A DNA stretch of 64,000 bases. Origin: Paenibacillus tritici. GTDB taxonomy: Bacteria; Bacillota; Bacilli; Paenibacillales; Paenibacillaceae. Below the pieces are notes generated by a model. It was not told where the DNA came from, did no database searches, and saw nothing but the letters and a program-made list of their open reading frames with translations. This document shows, piece by piece, positions 28,601 to 35,843 of this stretch (position 1 is the stretch's first letter; each line of letters opens with the position of its first letter). The translations under genes were made by a program, and so were the position numbers. The DNA lies in the NCBI RefSeq assembly GCF_013204885.1, contig NZ_JABMKX010000021.1, positions 1 through 64,000 of the forward strand. Reading direction: 5' to 3'.

Positions 28601-29547
28601 ATATTAAATATTTTTGACATCTTGGTTTGAGGTACCACGGTCTTTTTGTAAAATACGTTCGGAATCTCGGCTGTTACGGTGAGATCCTCGTTATCGGGAT
28701 CACTAACATACCCCTCAATATTAATCCCGCTTAAGTTGGGGGCATTGACTAAAGTAATACCATTGGCTGTCCCGATAGAAAGACTTGGTGCATAATTGGG
28801 TATTAATTCTGCAACTCTGGTCATGTATGGCGACCACCAATAGGTGTTTGTCCTAGCCAGCACTCTAAACCGGAACAATTCTGGATCATCCGCTAGACCT
28901 GGAGTGTATTCATTTGGCTGATAATAGTTATATCCTTGTGCATATTCATTAGGATATGTGTTCGCCATTAAACCCCGTATTTTGGACATATCTACATCAA
29001 GAACAGCAGGCATATAATATCCTTGTGATGCTACTGCATTGATGTGTAAATTTCCCCAATCTGCTGACCAGTTGTAATACTGACCATAATAATCAGGTGT
29101 TCTAGGATCGTTACAGCTCCATAATTCGTCACGGCCATAATCTTGTCTGTTTATTTCATATTGATATGCTTTTTTGGTATACACGGTACTACACATTTCG
29201 ATTTGCATTGGCTCAGTATATCCGGCCCAATCAGGTCTTCCCGTTGTATAGGTGACATGTAAATTAGAGCCTGGAACAATATCATAGGTCAACCTTTTGG
29301 TAGTTTTATTAAATTTAAGATTGGTTACCTTCAGAGCAGGAAAATCAATGACAACCTTATCATCCTGATTGCCATGTCCCCCTCGTCCAGCTTCAAAGTT
29401 AATATCCTTGTAATATATGAAATCGTCTGCTGCTGCCTGCACAACCGTTCCGATTCCTACTCCCTCTAGGGCTGGTTGCGGTAACAAAGGCAGCAGTAAA
29501 GTTAAACTTAGAAAAAGGATAATGATCCTTTTAACTTGATGTTTCAT
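25669..29547 (-). CDS. Large exported PKD/Ig-like surface protein (1292 aa)
   Basis: A signal peptide spans residues 1-38 (hydrophobic core IIILFLSLTLLLPLLP). The N-terminal 350 residues are Tyr/Asn-rich and not recognised. From about 265 onward come Ig/PKD/cadherin-like beta modules: GYVSDPDNEDLTVTAEIP (about 280), then modules beginning PPVALFTVEP (556), PPAAAFNMPA (652), IPTAEINGSS (752), PPSIILSTPA (845), PKPGFTLTTD (955) and LPVVNVTYPA (1055), several with a DPDxDP calcium-type loop. There is no LPXTG, SLH or transmembrane anchor. It is the last gene of the Tad-1 locus, 22 bp after the 749-aa gene, which suggests a surface adhesin or export partner. Its 5' third is AT-richer than the remainder. 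Confidence 0.75.
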   Translation of the reverse strand: MKHQVKRIIILFLSLTLLLPLLPQPALEGVGIGTVVQAAADDFIYYKDINFEAGRGGHGNQDDKVVIDFPALKVTNLKFNKTTKRLTYDIVPGSNLHVTYTTGRPDWAGYTEPMQIEMCSTVYTKKAYQYEINRQDYGRDELWSCNDPRTPDYYGQYYNWSADWGNLHINAVASQGYYMPAVLDVDMSKIRGLMANTYPNEYAQGYNYYQPNEYTPGLADDPELFRFRVLARTNTYWWSPYMTRVAELIPNYAPSLSIGTANGITLVNAPNLSGINIEGYVSDPDNEDLTVTAEIPNVFYKKTVVPQTKMSKIFNIPLDVLQDTIPPGTYTMNITASDPSGMTARGTLTINVRQQMRNKSFVLINTPVEVRTKYSDSEGDPKREERYRFDHDPYFFDNSMGIIGDSGLWRSSPYSSFPYSGVYVANFQGRDNPKGDDRFDVYRKWSRNNLSSMTFHVHRKPIALFSARLTGGWLQITDSSYDLDHITASNKGLMDWQWQYKKTEGQVWTDGYPPAQLPSSDQYDIRLRVRDVDGENGVGVWSDWSQQTVGAAGNLPPVALFTVEPSIVSYRKATTITDKSFDPDNDPLDVYNWTVIKDGWQQVWSHWGGAAVPPNIAAFGVGTYQLTLQVHDNRGLWSQPYSQTVQVINHPPAAAFNMPAEVYRDTVISLENLTPDPDEDGDPLIYGWNARINNSGYYYASGNRYPSMTIRDLIARNGISQQQAISEGWEMRLTASDGSLSSNATRLFTVKNHIPTAEINGSSVVYQYDSKTYYGIDADEDSSDAGSLQYYWKVTHSDGATRMYNTRNINVEFQDKGIYTLEHWVVDQVGGKSNIAALKVNVNPNLPPSIILSTPAGTLSNPSIIDAELQGDPLIEWLYSDPENDPQENYRLEFFTKDGLLVNTIEDSDPSGGVRQHQVANPTFERFALFSLYARAYSKGSWSEISNEKAFIIDNPPKPGFTLTTDTGKDAAKLPIYRTDLLTIKSTATDEDIPKGDSIRYQYFLKPGSGAEGLSSTQSDFTKQFTTNGTFSLRQVVTDSLGLYRERIQNITVVNRLPVVNVTYPASTVSTSPTIVSTLTPILKWDYQDVDGDVQQRFKVRVIDLSNGRIQVQSGEQLSEAHQWQVPAGALVENVRYGVEVEAYDGFEWSKVSPKKFMMVNLLSIKGAVQHTEEWNNNRQAYNLKQSGSPESPRGYSVYWAGEKFVLQGKATGLPDTVQVTMTGGYTAELSPTGSDKTVWTGELADPSFEQLPDGPVTFTFTATNEYHTKVDRVTVTILGDWTEYYQSHRVK

Positions 29548-29569
29548 ATGGCCAGCTTCCCCTCCTCCC

Positions 29570-31819
29570 TTATAAATCCCAATCTACTTCAGGCGCGCGG
29601 TTATTCACTTCTACAATCCGCTCAATCACATTCTGGGTCGCTTCAGAATTCGTCCGCAGCCGATCCGCATCAGTGACAAAATCCTCAATGGTTGGCTGTC
29701 CGAACTCTTCAAGAACAGTAACACGTACCTCATACTTCCCGACCTGATACAGCTCCAAATTTAGGCGGGTTTGGTTGGCGTCGCTGAACTGAACCCAGCC
29801 TTCATCTGTGAAATTTCCGTTGTTATTAGAATCGTAGCGATATTCCCAGATCCGTTGAATGATATTATCTTTGTCTGAAGAGAATGACATATCATCAATC
29901 GAGATGATCGCTTTGTTTCCATTACCCGGGTCCCGATAGGAACCAATAGGCATTGCAAAGTAGGCAAAAGGGGATTCGTCGGGGGCGATATCAAAGATAA
30001 TCTCCTTGTCCGAAGCATACCCGGCCGTATTCTCTACGTGAATTGTAGCTTTATACTTTCCTGGCTTCTTAAAAAGAATATCCTTACTCTCCAGTTCGGC
30101 CAAGTTGCCGCTGTACTTAATATCCGCATTCGTCCCACCGCTGACTGCACTGATCGTGACCTGTGTCTTAGACTTAATGATCGGAAACCGGGTTGGACTC
30201 TGGCTGCTGTTGATCAATGTAGTTTTCCGATTCTGCTTGAGTGATCCGATAATTTCCAGGCTTGCCGATGGAACCGGTTCGATAACCGTTACTTCCGTAC
30301 TGGTGCTCCCGATTAGACCATCATTATCGACAACGGTAAGAGTAATGGGGAACGTCTGTCCAACATCATCTCGGGTATACCACACATAACCCCTGGCCGT
30401 ATTCTCTATGCCCCCTTGCGCTCCAGGAGTTCCCCACGCGTAGTCGGTAATATATCCGTCTGGATCAGAGGAGTTTCCCCCGTATACCATCATGTCAGAA
30501 CCGGCTTTGATGTACTTAGGTGCAGAGATCCGGGCGATCGGCGGCTTCCCTTCCGGCTTGGTCGGTTTGCTGGGTACGGATGGATAGGTGATGGGGTTAT
30601 CCGTCTTGTACACCCCGGCAGAGACCTCCATTTTCTGCTCCAGGGAGGTTATGGTTCCAGACTTGGTGAGGACCGGCTTTTTGAATCGAATGACAACAGT
30701 CAGGATATAATCCTGCTTGAAATTATCATTGATGACACGACTCGCCGGGATGGAAAGGTCAAAACTCTTGGATGCCGTAAGCTGCTTGCTGTAATCCTTC
30801 TTCATGTCGGCCTTGCCTGTACCATTCTTCTCATTGGCATAAAACACCCATTCCTCGATGTTAGAGGAATCTGTATAACCGAGCAGCTCGCCTTTAACGT
30901 TAATCTTCACATCGACCTTGCTGCCTTCCAGCTTGATCGGGTTCGGGCTTGGCTTCTCCAATGTGGCCGTTCCGTTTAGGGTGGCCTGGTCGGGTGGGGA
31001 GTAGTCGAAGGTGACCAGGCCTCCATAGCTGTAGGTGGTTACTTTGGCATCGGCTGTGTAATAATACGATGCGAAAGCTTTATATTTGCGTCCTTCCGCT
31101 TTACCTGACAAACCATCATTGCTTTCCGCATCCCACGGTACCCCGTCAGGGATTGTATAATTTAAAATCACTCTTCCATTTTTAAATTTCGGATCTTCTG
31201 CATAAGATGATTTTTCAAAAGATACAACCTTTATAGTAGATTGAATTATATCCTGATTATTAACAACCTCATTTACCGATCCGTTGTACCACTTCAAGAA
31301 AAGGTTGTCTTGATAAGGGCCTGCGGTTACCTTCGTTCTTGGTGGATTCCGTGAAGGATAAACATCAGTTGCAGTAACATCACCAGTCTTCATACGGTCA
31401 TTATGTTCGTCATATTCGTTTATCTGCCATCTTCTTCCGTCTGAATACAACCAGATAGAGTTATAAATTTGTGTCCTAAACATTGCATCCCAAGAAGCCT
31501 TATAGCCTACGACATTTCTATAGTACTTTTGATTAGCCACCCCATTTAGCGCAACTTTAATTTTCCCGTTTTCCAAAGAAACACTCACCTTACCATTCGG
31601 CCCATTATATTTTAGACTTCCTGTTTTAATAGAAGAGCTAGTCACACCATTAGGAAGCTCTAAATAAAAGTTTTTAGCCGAATTGTCAGAACCAAGTAAA
31701 CCAGTCGTAATAGGAATAGAAATTGAAGTTGATTTTGTGTCAGCAGCTTGCACAGATTTAGAGAATACAAAAGGAACAATTAGCGATACGCATAAACATA
31801 ATAAAATCACTTTCTTCAT
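29570..31819 (-). CDS. Exported PKD-domain surface protein (749 aa)
   Basis: A signal peptide spans residues 1-25 (VILLCLCVSLIVPFVFS, then VQA). The N-terminal 400 residues are unrecognised and beta-rich. A PKD domain starts near 424 (PPIARISAPKYIKAGSDMMV) with a DPDG loop, and two further beta modules follow (about 520-735). No wall or membrane anchor is visible. It shares its modular style with the adjacent 1292-aa protein, and the two are spaced by 22 bp, suggesting they work together. GC content drops sharply in the 5' part of the gene (upstream of about 31140). Confidence 0.72.
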   Translation of the reverse strand: MKKVILLCLCVSLIVPFVFSKSVQAADTKSTSISIPITTGLLGSDNSAKNFYLELPNGVTSSSIKTGSLKYNGPNGKVSVSLENGKIKVALNGVANQKYYRNVVGYKASWDAMFRTQIYNSIWLYSDGRRWQINEYDEHNDRMKTGDVTATDVYPSRNPPRTKVTAGPYQDNLFLKWYNGSVNEVVNNQDIIQSTIKVVSFEKSSYAEDPKFKNGRVILNYTIPDGVPWDAESNDGLSGKAEGRKYKAFASYYYTADAKVTTYSYGGLVTFDYSPPDQATLNGTATLEKPSPNPIKLEGSKVDVKINVKGELLGYTDSSNIEEWVFYANEKNGTGKADMKKDYSKQLTASKSFDLSIPASRVINDNFKQDYILTVVIRFKKPVLTKSGTITSLEQKMEVSAGVYKTDNPITYPSVPSKPTKPEGKPPIARISAPKYIKAGSDMMVYGGNSSDPDGYITDYAWGTPGAQGGIENTARGYVWYTRDDVGQTFPITLTVVDNDGLIGSTSTEVTVIEPVPSASLEIIGSLKQNRKTTLINSSQSPTRFPIIKSKTQVTISAVSGGTNADIKYSGNLAELESKDILFKKPGKYKATIHVENTAGYASDKEIIFDIAPDESPFAYFAMPIGSYRDPGNGNKAIISIDDMSFSSDKDNIIQRIWEYRYDSNNNGNFTDEGWVQFSDANQTRLNLELYQVGKYEVRVTVLEEFGQPTIEDFVTDADRLRTNSEATQNVIERIVEVNNRAPEVDWDL

Positions 31820-31833
31820 AATCAGTAGTCCTC

Positions 31834-32493
31834 TTAATATTTCACTATTAATTTTTCATCAAAACCATTAGCATGATACAAACGAACTGCAAAATAATCA
31901 AAATCTTTTTCATACAAAAATGCTTGATACGTAGACAGTTCTTCACCTGGCTTGAGTGTATAGTAGTAGAATGCACTTTTATTGTTTATTTTCCCCTCAT
32001 TTGTTTTTGGCCAAATAGGATCTAACTCCCCTCCCCGTTTTAGTGTTAAAACCCACTTATCTTGTTGATCATTCAATGATCTTTTTACCGTACTATTACT
32101 GTTATTCTTTATCGTAATTTTAGTCCAGATGAAATATTTAGGCTTGCTTACCAATACTCCAAAGGAGTCATATCTAAATTGTTTTATTAAATTCTGGGCA
32201 TCCTTGGAGTTAATATCATAAATCATGATCTTCTCCAACGTATAACTCAATCCCCCGGCCGTAACCGTCACTGGCAGCTCCATATCCTTCACTAATCCAT
32301 ACTTGGAGAGATTATCTCTCATTACTGGTGCTGCCGTTGACTGCGCCGTTGGTTTAGCTGTCGGCTTCGCTTCTGCTGCACTGACAGCTCCCGTTTGAGC
32401 AACAACCGAACCTGTTAACAAGGCCACTCCCAGCAAAGCTTTCACCGCTGTCTTCCCCACTAATGTCTTGCTGATCATCTTCTTTTTCATCAT
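31834..32493 (-). CDS. Secreted protein with a DUF4352-like fold, unknown function
   Basis: This 219-aa exported protein has a signal peptide (GKTAVKALLGVALLTGSVVA, then AVSAAEA). A short Ala/Pro/Thr linker (about 40-55) precedes one beta-sandwich-like domain (WTKITIKNNSNSTVKR, YTLKPGEELSTYQAFLYEK), which resembles DUF4352/telomere-binding-like immunoprotective folds. The function is unknown. It lies 14 bp upstream of the 749-aa PKD protein gene and downstream of the Tad-1 core, so it is probably a co-expressed surface component. The last 375 bp of the gene are strongly AT-rich while the signal-peptide end is not. Confidence 0.6.
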   Translation of the reverse strand: MMKKKMISKTLVGKTAVKALLGVALLTGSVVAQTGAVSAAEAKPTAKPTAQSTAAPVMRDNLSKYGLVKDMELPVTVTAGGLSYTLEKIMIYDINSKDAQNLIKQFRYDSFGVLVSKPKYFIWTKITIKNNSNSTVKRSLNDQQDKWVLTLKRGGELDPIWPKTNEGKINNKSAFYYYTLKPGEELSTYQAFLYEKDFDYFAVRLYHANGFDEKLIVKY

Positions 32494-32525
32494 TGAAATC
32501 TCCCTTATTTGTAATTTTGAACCCG

Positions 32526-33023
32526 TCAGCGATTCATCCTATACTCCTGCACCGCCGGGACCGTGATGGCCTCTTGGACCTTGCTTCTGGAGATGAGAAC
32601 CGGATGCTCGGTTTGAATAACCGCTATGACCGAAGGGCCTTGTATGTATTTGGTGATGCCGTAAGTACGGTCTTCATAGAGCAGCGGAAAGGTGGCTCCG
32701 GTTGCTTCATCCACAATGTCGAACTTAACGATCTTCACTTGAGCCTGAAGCCGGCTCCCCGCCAGGGGGGATAAGCCGTCGTCCAGTCCCAGATTGCTCT
32801 GCAGGGTTTGGCGGAAGGTGGCATAGGCCTCAGCGGGGTCAATAACCAGCCGGCCTTGTGCCCTCGCTGCTTCGTTCAATTCCTGTGATGCGTCATGGAC
32901 GGCCATGTTGTTGGCGTCCTTAAGCATACTTCGCATAGTATCCCACTCCTGATTCTGAATCTGAAAGAACCAGGAATAAATAAAGATCAAGAGGACAAAT
33001 GCCAGCTTAATAATATAATCCAT
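32526..33023 (-). CDS. Small membrane-anchored Tad-1 protein (TadE-like position)
   Basis: This 165-aa protein has one N-terminal transmembrane helix (residues 3-20, IIKLAFVLLIFIYSWFF) and an extracytoplasmic domain. It sits where TadE/TadF-type pseudopilins occur in Tad loci, but no G-xxxx-E prepilin cleavage signal precedes the helix. The region about 27-70 is helical and amphipathic; the remainder is beta-rich and includes GITKYIQGPSVIAVIQTEH. No family was recognised with confidence. It is 20 bp downstream of the 126-aa gene. Confidence 0.6.
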   Translation of the reverse strand: MDYIIKLAFVLLIFIYSWFFQIQNQEWDTMRSMLKDANNMAVHDASQELNEAARAQGRLVIDPAEAYATFRQTLQSNLGLDDGLSPLAGSRLQAQVKIVKFDIVDEATGATFPLLYEDRTYGITKYIQGPSVIAVIQTEHPVLISRSKVQEAITVPAVQEYRMNR

Positions 33024-33043
33024 TGGTTAGCTTCATCCCTTAA

Positions 33044-33424
33044 TTAATCGAGATATTCACTCATGATCGAGCCATGTCCGTAATACTGTGTGGGCTGGGA
33101 TACGCCGGAGAAATTATAGGGGAACAGGTTCACCCGCGGTGCTGTCACGAACACATCAATCCGCTGTTTGCGCTCTAGGATTACTTCTGTTCCGCTGGTA
33201 ACTTGGATCGAGCTCTCCGGAAATCCGACGGCCTTCAGATTTGAGATGACCTCAGCCTTCATAGAGGCCGTGACCATCCCTTCTGTCGCTGCCTTTTGCG
33301 TGATATAAGATGTGTTGGCCTTGACCTGCAGATCGAGCAGATAATCAATGTACGTAAAAATCGGCTGCAGGATTATGAACAGCACCAGCCACATGAACAA
33401 TGCCCGGAGGACGGTTGCCTTCAA
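33044..33424 (-). CDS. Small membrane-anchored Tad-1 protein
   Basis: This 126-aa protein has an N-terminal membrane helix (about 6-26, LRALFMWLVLFIILQPIF) followed by a short helical and a beta-rich segment (RIDVFVTAPRVNLFPYNFSG). By position it is TadE/TadF-like, yet like its neighbours it lacks a class III prepilin signal. It begins 15 bp after the stop of the 47-aa gene. No sure family assignment. Confidence 0.6.
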   Translation of the reverse strand: MKATVLRALFMWLVLFIILQPIFTYIDYLLDLQVKANTSYITQKAATEGMVTASMKAEVISNLKAVGFPESSIQVTSGTEVILERKQRIDVFVTAPRVNLFPYNFSGVSQPTQYYGHGSIMSEYLD

Positions 33425-33439
33425 GCGCAGCGCCTCCTT

Positions 33440-33583
33440 TTAATACTGCTCGACAGCTTTGACATGGGTAATAATATCATCCTGGCTGCCGCCGATAATG
33501 CTTGTAGCCCCGGCAATAAAAATACCGGCAATCACAAAGCCAATAGCCAGGAACAGCGCGACGGAAATCGAGTCCTTCTTCAT
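33440..33583 (-). CDS. 47-aa pilin-like membrane protein of Tad-1
   Basis: A 47-codon gene starts at the ATG 33583 (MKKDSISVALFLAIGFVIAG) and ends with the TAA at 33440. It has one hydrophobic helix (about 6-31) and a polar tail ending HVKAVEQY. It is a paralogue of the protein encoded immediately upstream (33589-33798): both begin MKKD-S/A-IS and share LF-ALAIGF-like helices. The start is 5 bp after the upstream stop, with only a weak ribosome binding site, so translation is likely coupled. It may be the small pilin of this locus, although the +5 Glu and Gly cleavage site of Flp pilins are absent. Confidence 0.65.
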   Translation of the reverse strand: MKKDSISVALFLAIGFVIAGIFIAGATSIIGGSQDDIITHVKAVEQY

Positions 33584-33588
33584 CTCAG

Positions 33589-33798
33589 TTAAACCAAGGG
33601 ATGAACGAGCGTGTCAGTTACAGCAGCTTCCCCGGAATCTGCCGGTTGAACCAGACTAACCTTGGGAATATCAGGCCGGTTGTCGTCGGCTTTGTCAATT
33701 ACGTCCCGTACCACAGGAATCAATATAGCGATTACGATAGCCACACACAGGAATCCGATAGCGATAAATAAACCGGTAGAAATAGCATCTTTTTTCAT
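33589..33798 (-). CDS. 69-aa pilin-like membrane protein of Tad-1
   Basis: This 69-aa protein starts at the ATG 33798, preceded by GGGAG at good spacing; the open frame upstream has no ribosome binding site. It has one membrane helix (about 7-30, STGLFIAIGFLCVAIVIAIL) followed by a polar, Asp-rich tail. It is a paralogue of the 47-aa protein downstream. It sits directly after TadC, the place where Flp pilins lie in the second Tad locus, so a pilin-like or stator role is inferred. Confidence 0.65.
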   Translation of the reverse strand: MKKDAISTGLFIAIGFLCVAIVIAILIPVVRDVIDKADDNRPDIPKVSLVQPADSGEAAVTDTLVHPLV

Positions 33799-33897
33799 TG
33801 TTAATATCTCCCTTATGATTTTATATTGTAAAATGCTGCTTGAATATAACAAAAATTTCACTTGTAGCACTTTCTTGCTGCCAATGGCCAATTCTGC

Positions 33898-34767
33898 TCA
33901 CTGAAACATACCTACGCCGTTAAAATTTCCTTTGATCAGCATAATGTACTGCATGGCCAGCGAGACAATCATCAGGAAGGTAGCGATAGACGGAATGACA
34001 TTGATGATAGTGGAAATATCTCCGATAAAGGACCACTTCTTCAAATATTGATCGCTGGAGATTTTGGTGATGATTTTGCCCTGCTCCCGTAAATAATTCG
34101 CCGCTTCATGGTCATCATCCATCCCCTCCGTCGCCAGCAGAATGGAGCGGATATCGTTGATAAACGTATGGTTCTCGGGGAATTTGCCGCAAAACCATTC
34201 AATCGCCCGCTCCGTTCCCTCATCCACCGCCCTTTCCGAGAGCTCGTACAGATCCTGGCGGATGTAATTGAAATGGTTGGCCGTTCCGGCGCAGAAGGCT
34301 CCAAATTCCACATATCCCCGCTTGCGCAGCCGATTATTCTCATAGAGACGGATGAAGGAGATCAGCTCCCCGTCTTTTTGAATCAGTGTCTTCTGATGCA
34401 GCCAAATCAGCAGCCAGCCAAGCGGCAGAGCCCGCTTCGGACTGGTAATCAGCAGAATCAGCAGGGCAATAAGCGGATCATACACAGACATCGGCTCGGA
34501 ACGTACGAAGTCTCCTGCTGCCTGGATAACCAGATACATCACAGCCGCCGAATAACGGAACAGAGTGATTTTGGCCGCTGAGATGGACAGCCCGCTCTGA
34601 TTCAGCAATTGCTGGAGCCGCTCATTTTGCACCCGTTCCCCGAAGGCCTTCCACTGCATGCTCAGACGGAGCACATACCGTTCCTGACGACTGCTGCTGC
34701 TGACAAAGACCAATAGGGCAAGATACACAATACCTGTTACAGCTATTAATAGTAATAATCTATCCAT
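33898..34767 (-). CDS. TadC-like membrane platform protein (Tad-1)
   Basis: This 289-aa protein has the layout of the inner-membrane platform protein TadC: an N-terminal helix (3-22), central helices (about 65-115), a long cytoplasmic loop with ERAVDEGTERAIEWF and a C-terminal hydrophobic pair (about 250-280). It is a divergent member of the T2SF/GspF family. Together with TadB it forms the platform on which the CpaF ATPase acts. It lies 11 bp downstream of the TadB-like gene. Confidence 0.72.
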   Translation of the reverse strand: MDRLLLLIAVTGIVYLALLVFVSSSSRQERYVLRLSMQWKAFGERVQNERLQQLLNQSGLSISAAKITLFRYSAAVMYLVIQAAGDFVRSEPMSVYDPLIALLILLITSPKRALPLGWLLIWLHQKTLIQKDGELISFIRLYENNRLRKRGYVEFGAFCAGTANHFNYIRQDLYELSERAVDEGTERAIEWFCGKFPENHTFINDIRSILLATEGMDDDHEAANYLREQGKIITKISSDQYLKKWSFIGDISTIINVIPSIATFLMIVSLAMQYIMLIKGNFNGVGMFQ

Positions 34768-34778
34768 TATTCATCACC

Positions 34779-35828
34779 TTAGTGGTAGTCCAGCTTGGGT
34801 CTGGCGAGGATGGTACTAATCATGAACGAGATGAATAATCCCGCAATGATCACCATCATAAAGGTAAGTCCAACCGTCGTTTCAAACTGTAATTTGAAAT
34901 AGACATCCGGCTTGAGCATGTACATAAACGTTCCAACAGAAGATACCAGCACAATCAGATTTCCGTACAGCCCCAGGCTAATCGCATCCCTGCTGCTTGC
35001 CTTCACCGTCATAATGGTCTCCCGTTGCAGCTCCATCGAGCGGTTCAGCGTCATGAGTGAGCTTTTGAGATAACGTGTCCCCTCCTTCTCGCAATAGAGC
35101 AGATCGGAGACGAATTCTACGGCAAACGTCGTCCCAATCGCCCGGGCGAAACGCCCTGCTTCCTCATTCAGCTCCCGTTCATTGCTGTAATTGGCGAACG
35201 CTGCCCCAAGCAGCTTCAGAGGAGTCTTCAGCACGTTATCCCCGGGCAGCAATTCACTGGTCTTCGATAAAATGGAATCTGCGGATAAATGAGTGAATTT
35301 GGTGGCGATTTTGATCACATCGAGCAGGTCGTAACTCCCCCGTACCTTTCTCTGGGCATGGGCATATCTCATCCGCAGATAAGGAATACATGCCGAGAGG
35401 ACTGCCAGGAACAGCGGAAGCCGCCAGGCATTCTGGACAGGTGCGCCGTCATTCAGGACCATTCCCTCAAGAAAAGGATTGCTGAAGCTCATCTGCCCCG
35501 GCAGCTCCCTCAGTGTCAGCAGACTGGATAGAAACACCCCCAGGAACAGCATTCCTGAACGGGCGGTAAAGCGCAGAACACTGAGGCCCGGCTCATATCT
35601 CTTATGGGCAAAATACAGCAGATCATCCAGATGACGGTACAGCCAATTTCTCCTCTTCACCGTTCTGACTTTCTTACCGAACAGGCTCCTTCTCAGGTCC
35701 ATCCGGAACTCCAGCTTCTGCCCCCACTGCTTCAGCCCGCGATGGGCAAGCGGCTTCACCAGCAGCCAGAGTCCGCCTACAACGAGTAAGTGAAGGATAA
35801 ACTGGATGATATATAACAGCAGTTCCAC
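34779..35828 (-). CDS. TadB-like membrane platform protein (Tad-1)
   Basis: This 349-aa protein has hydrophobic segments near 5-25, 90-108, 140-158 and two at the C terminus (about 285-345), flanking a cytoplasmic T2SF-like helical domain (about 165-270). The position between the ATPase and TadC, with a 15-bp gap to the ATPase stop, supports a TadB role. The sequence is divergent, with a long charged N-terminal region absent from the TadB of the second locus. Confidence 0.7.
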   Translation of the reverse strand: MELLLYIIQFILHLLVVGGLWLLVKPLAHRGLKQWGQKLEFRMDLRRSLFGKKVRTVKRRNWLYRHLDDLLYFAHKRYEPGLSVLRFTARSGMLFLGVFLSSLLTLRELPGQMSFSNPFLEGMVLNDGAPVQNAWRLPLFLAVLSACIPYLRMRYAHAQRKVRGSYDLLDVIKIATKFTHLSADSILSKTSELLPGDNVLKTPLKLLGAAFANYSNERELNEEAGRFARAIGTTFAVEFVSDLLYCEKEGTRYLKSSLMTLNRSMELQRETIMTVKASSRDAISLGLYGNLIVLVSSVGTFMYMLKPDVYFKLQFETTVGLTFMMVIIAGLFISFMISTILARPKLDYH

Positions 35829-35843
35829 AGGCTCCGCTTCCTC

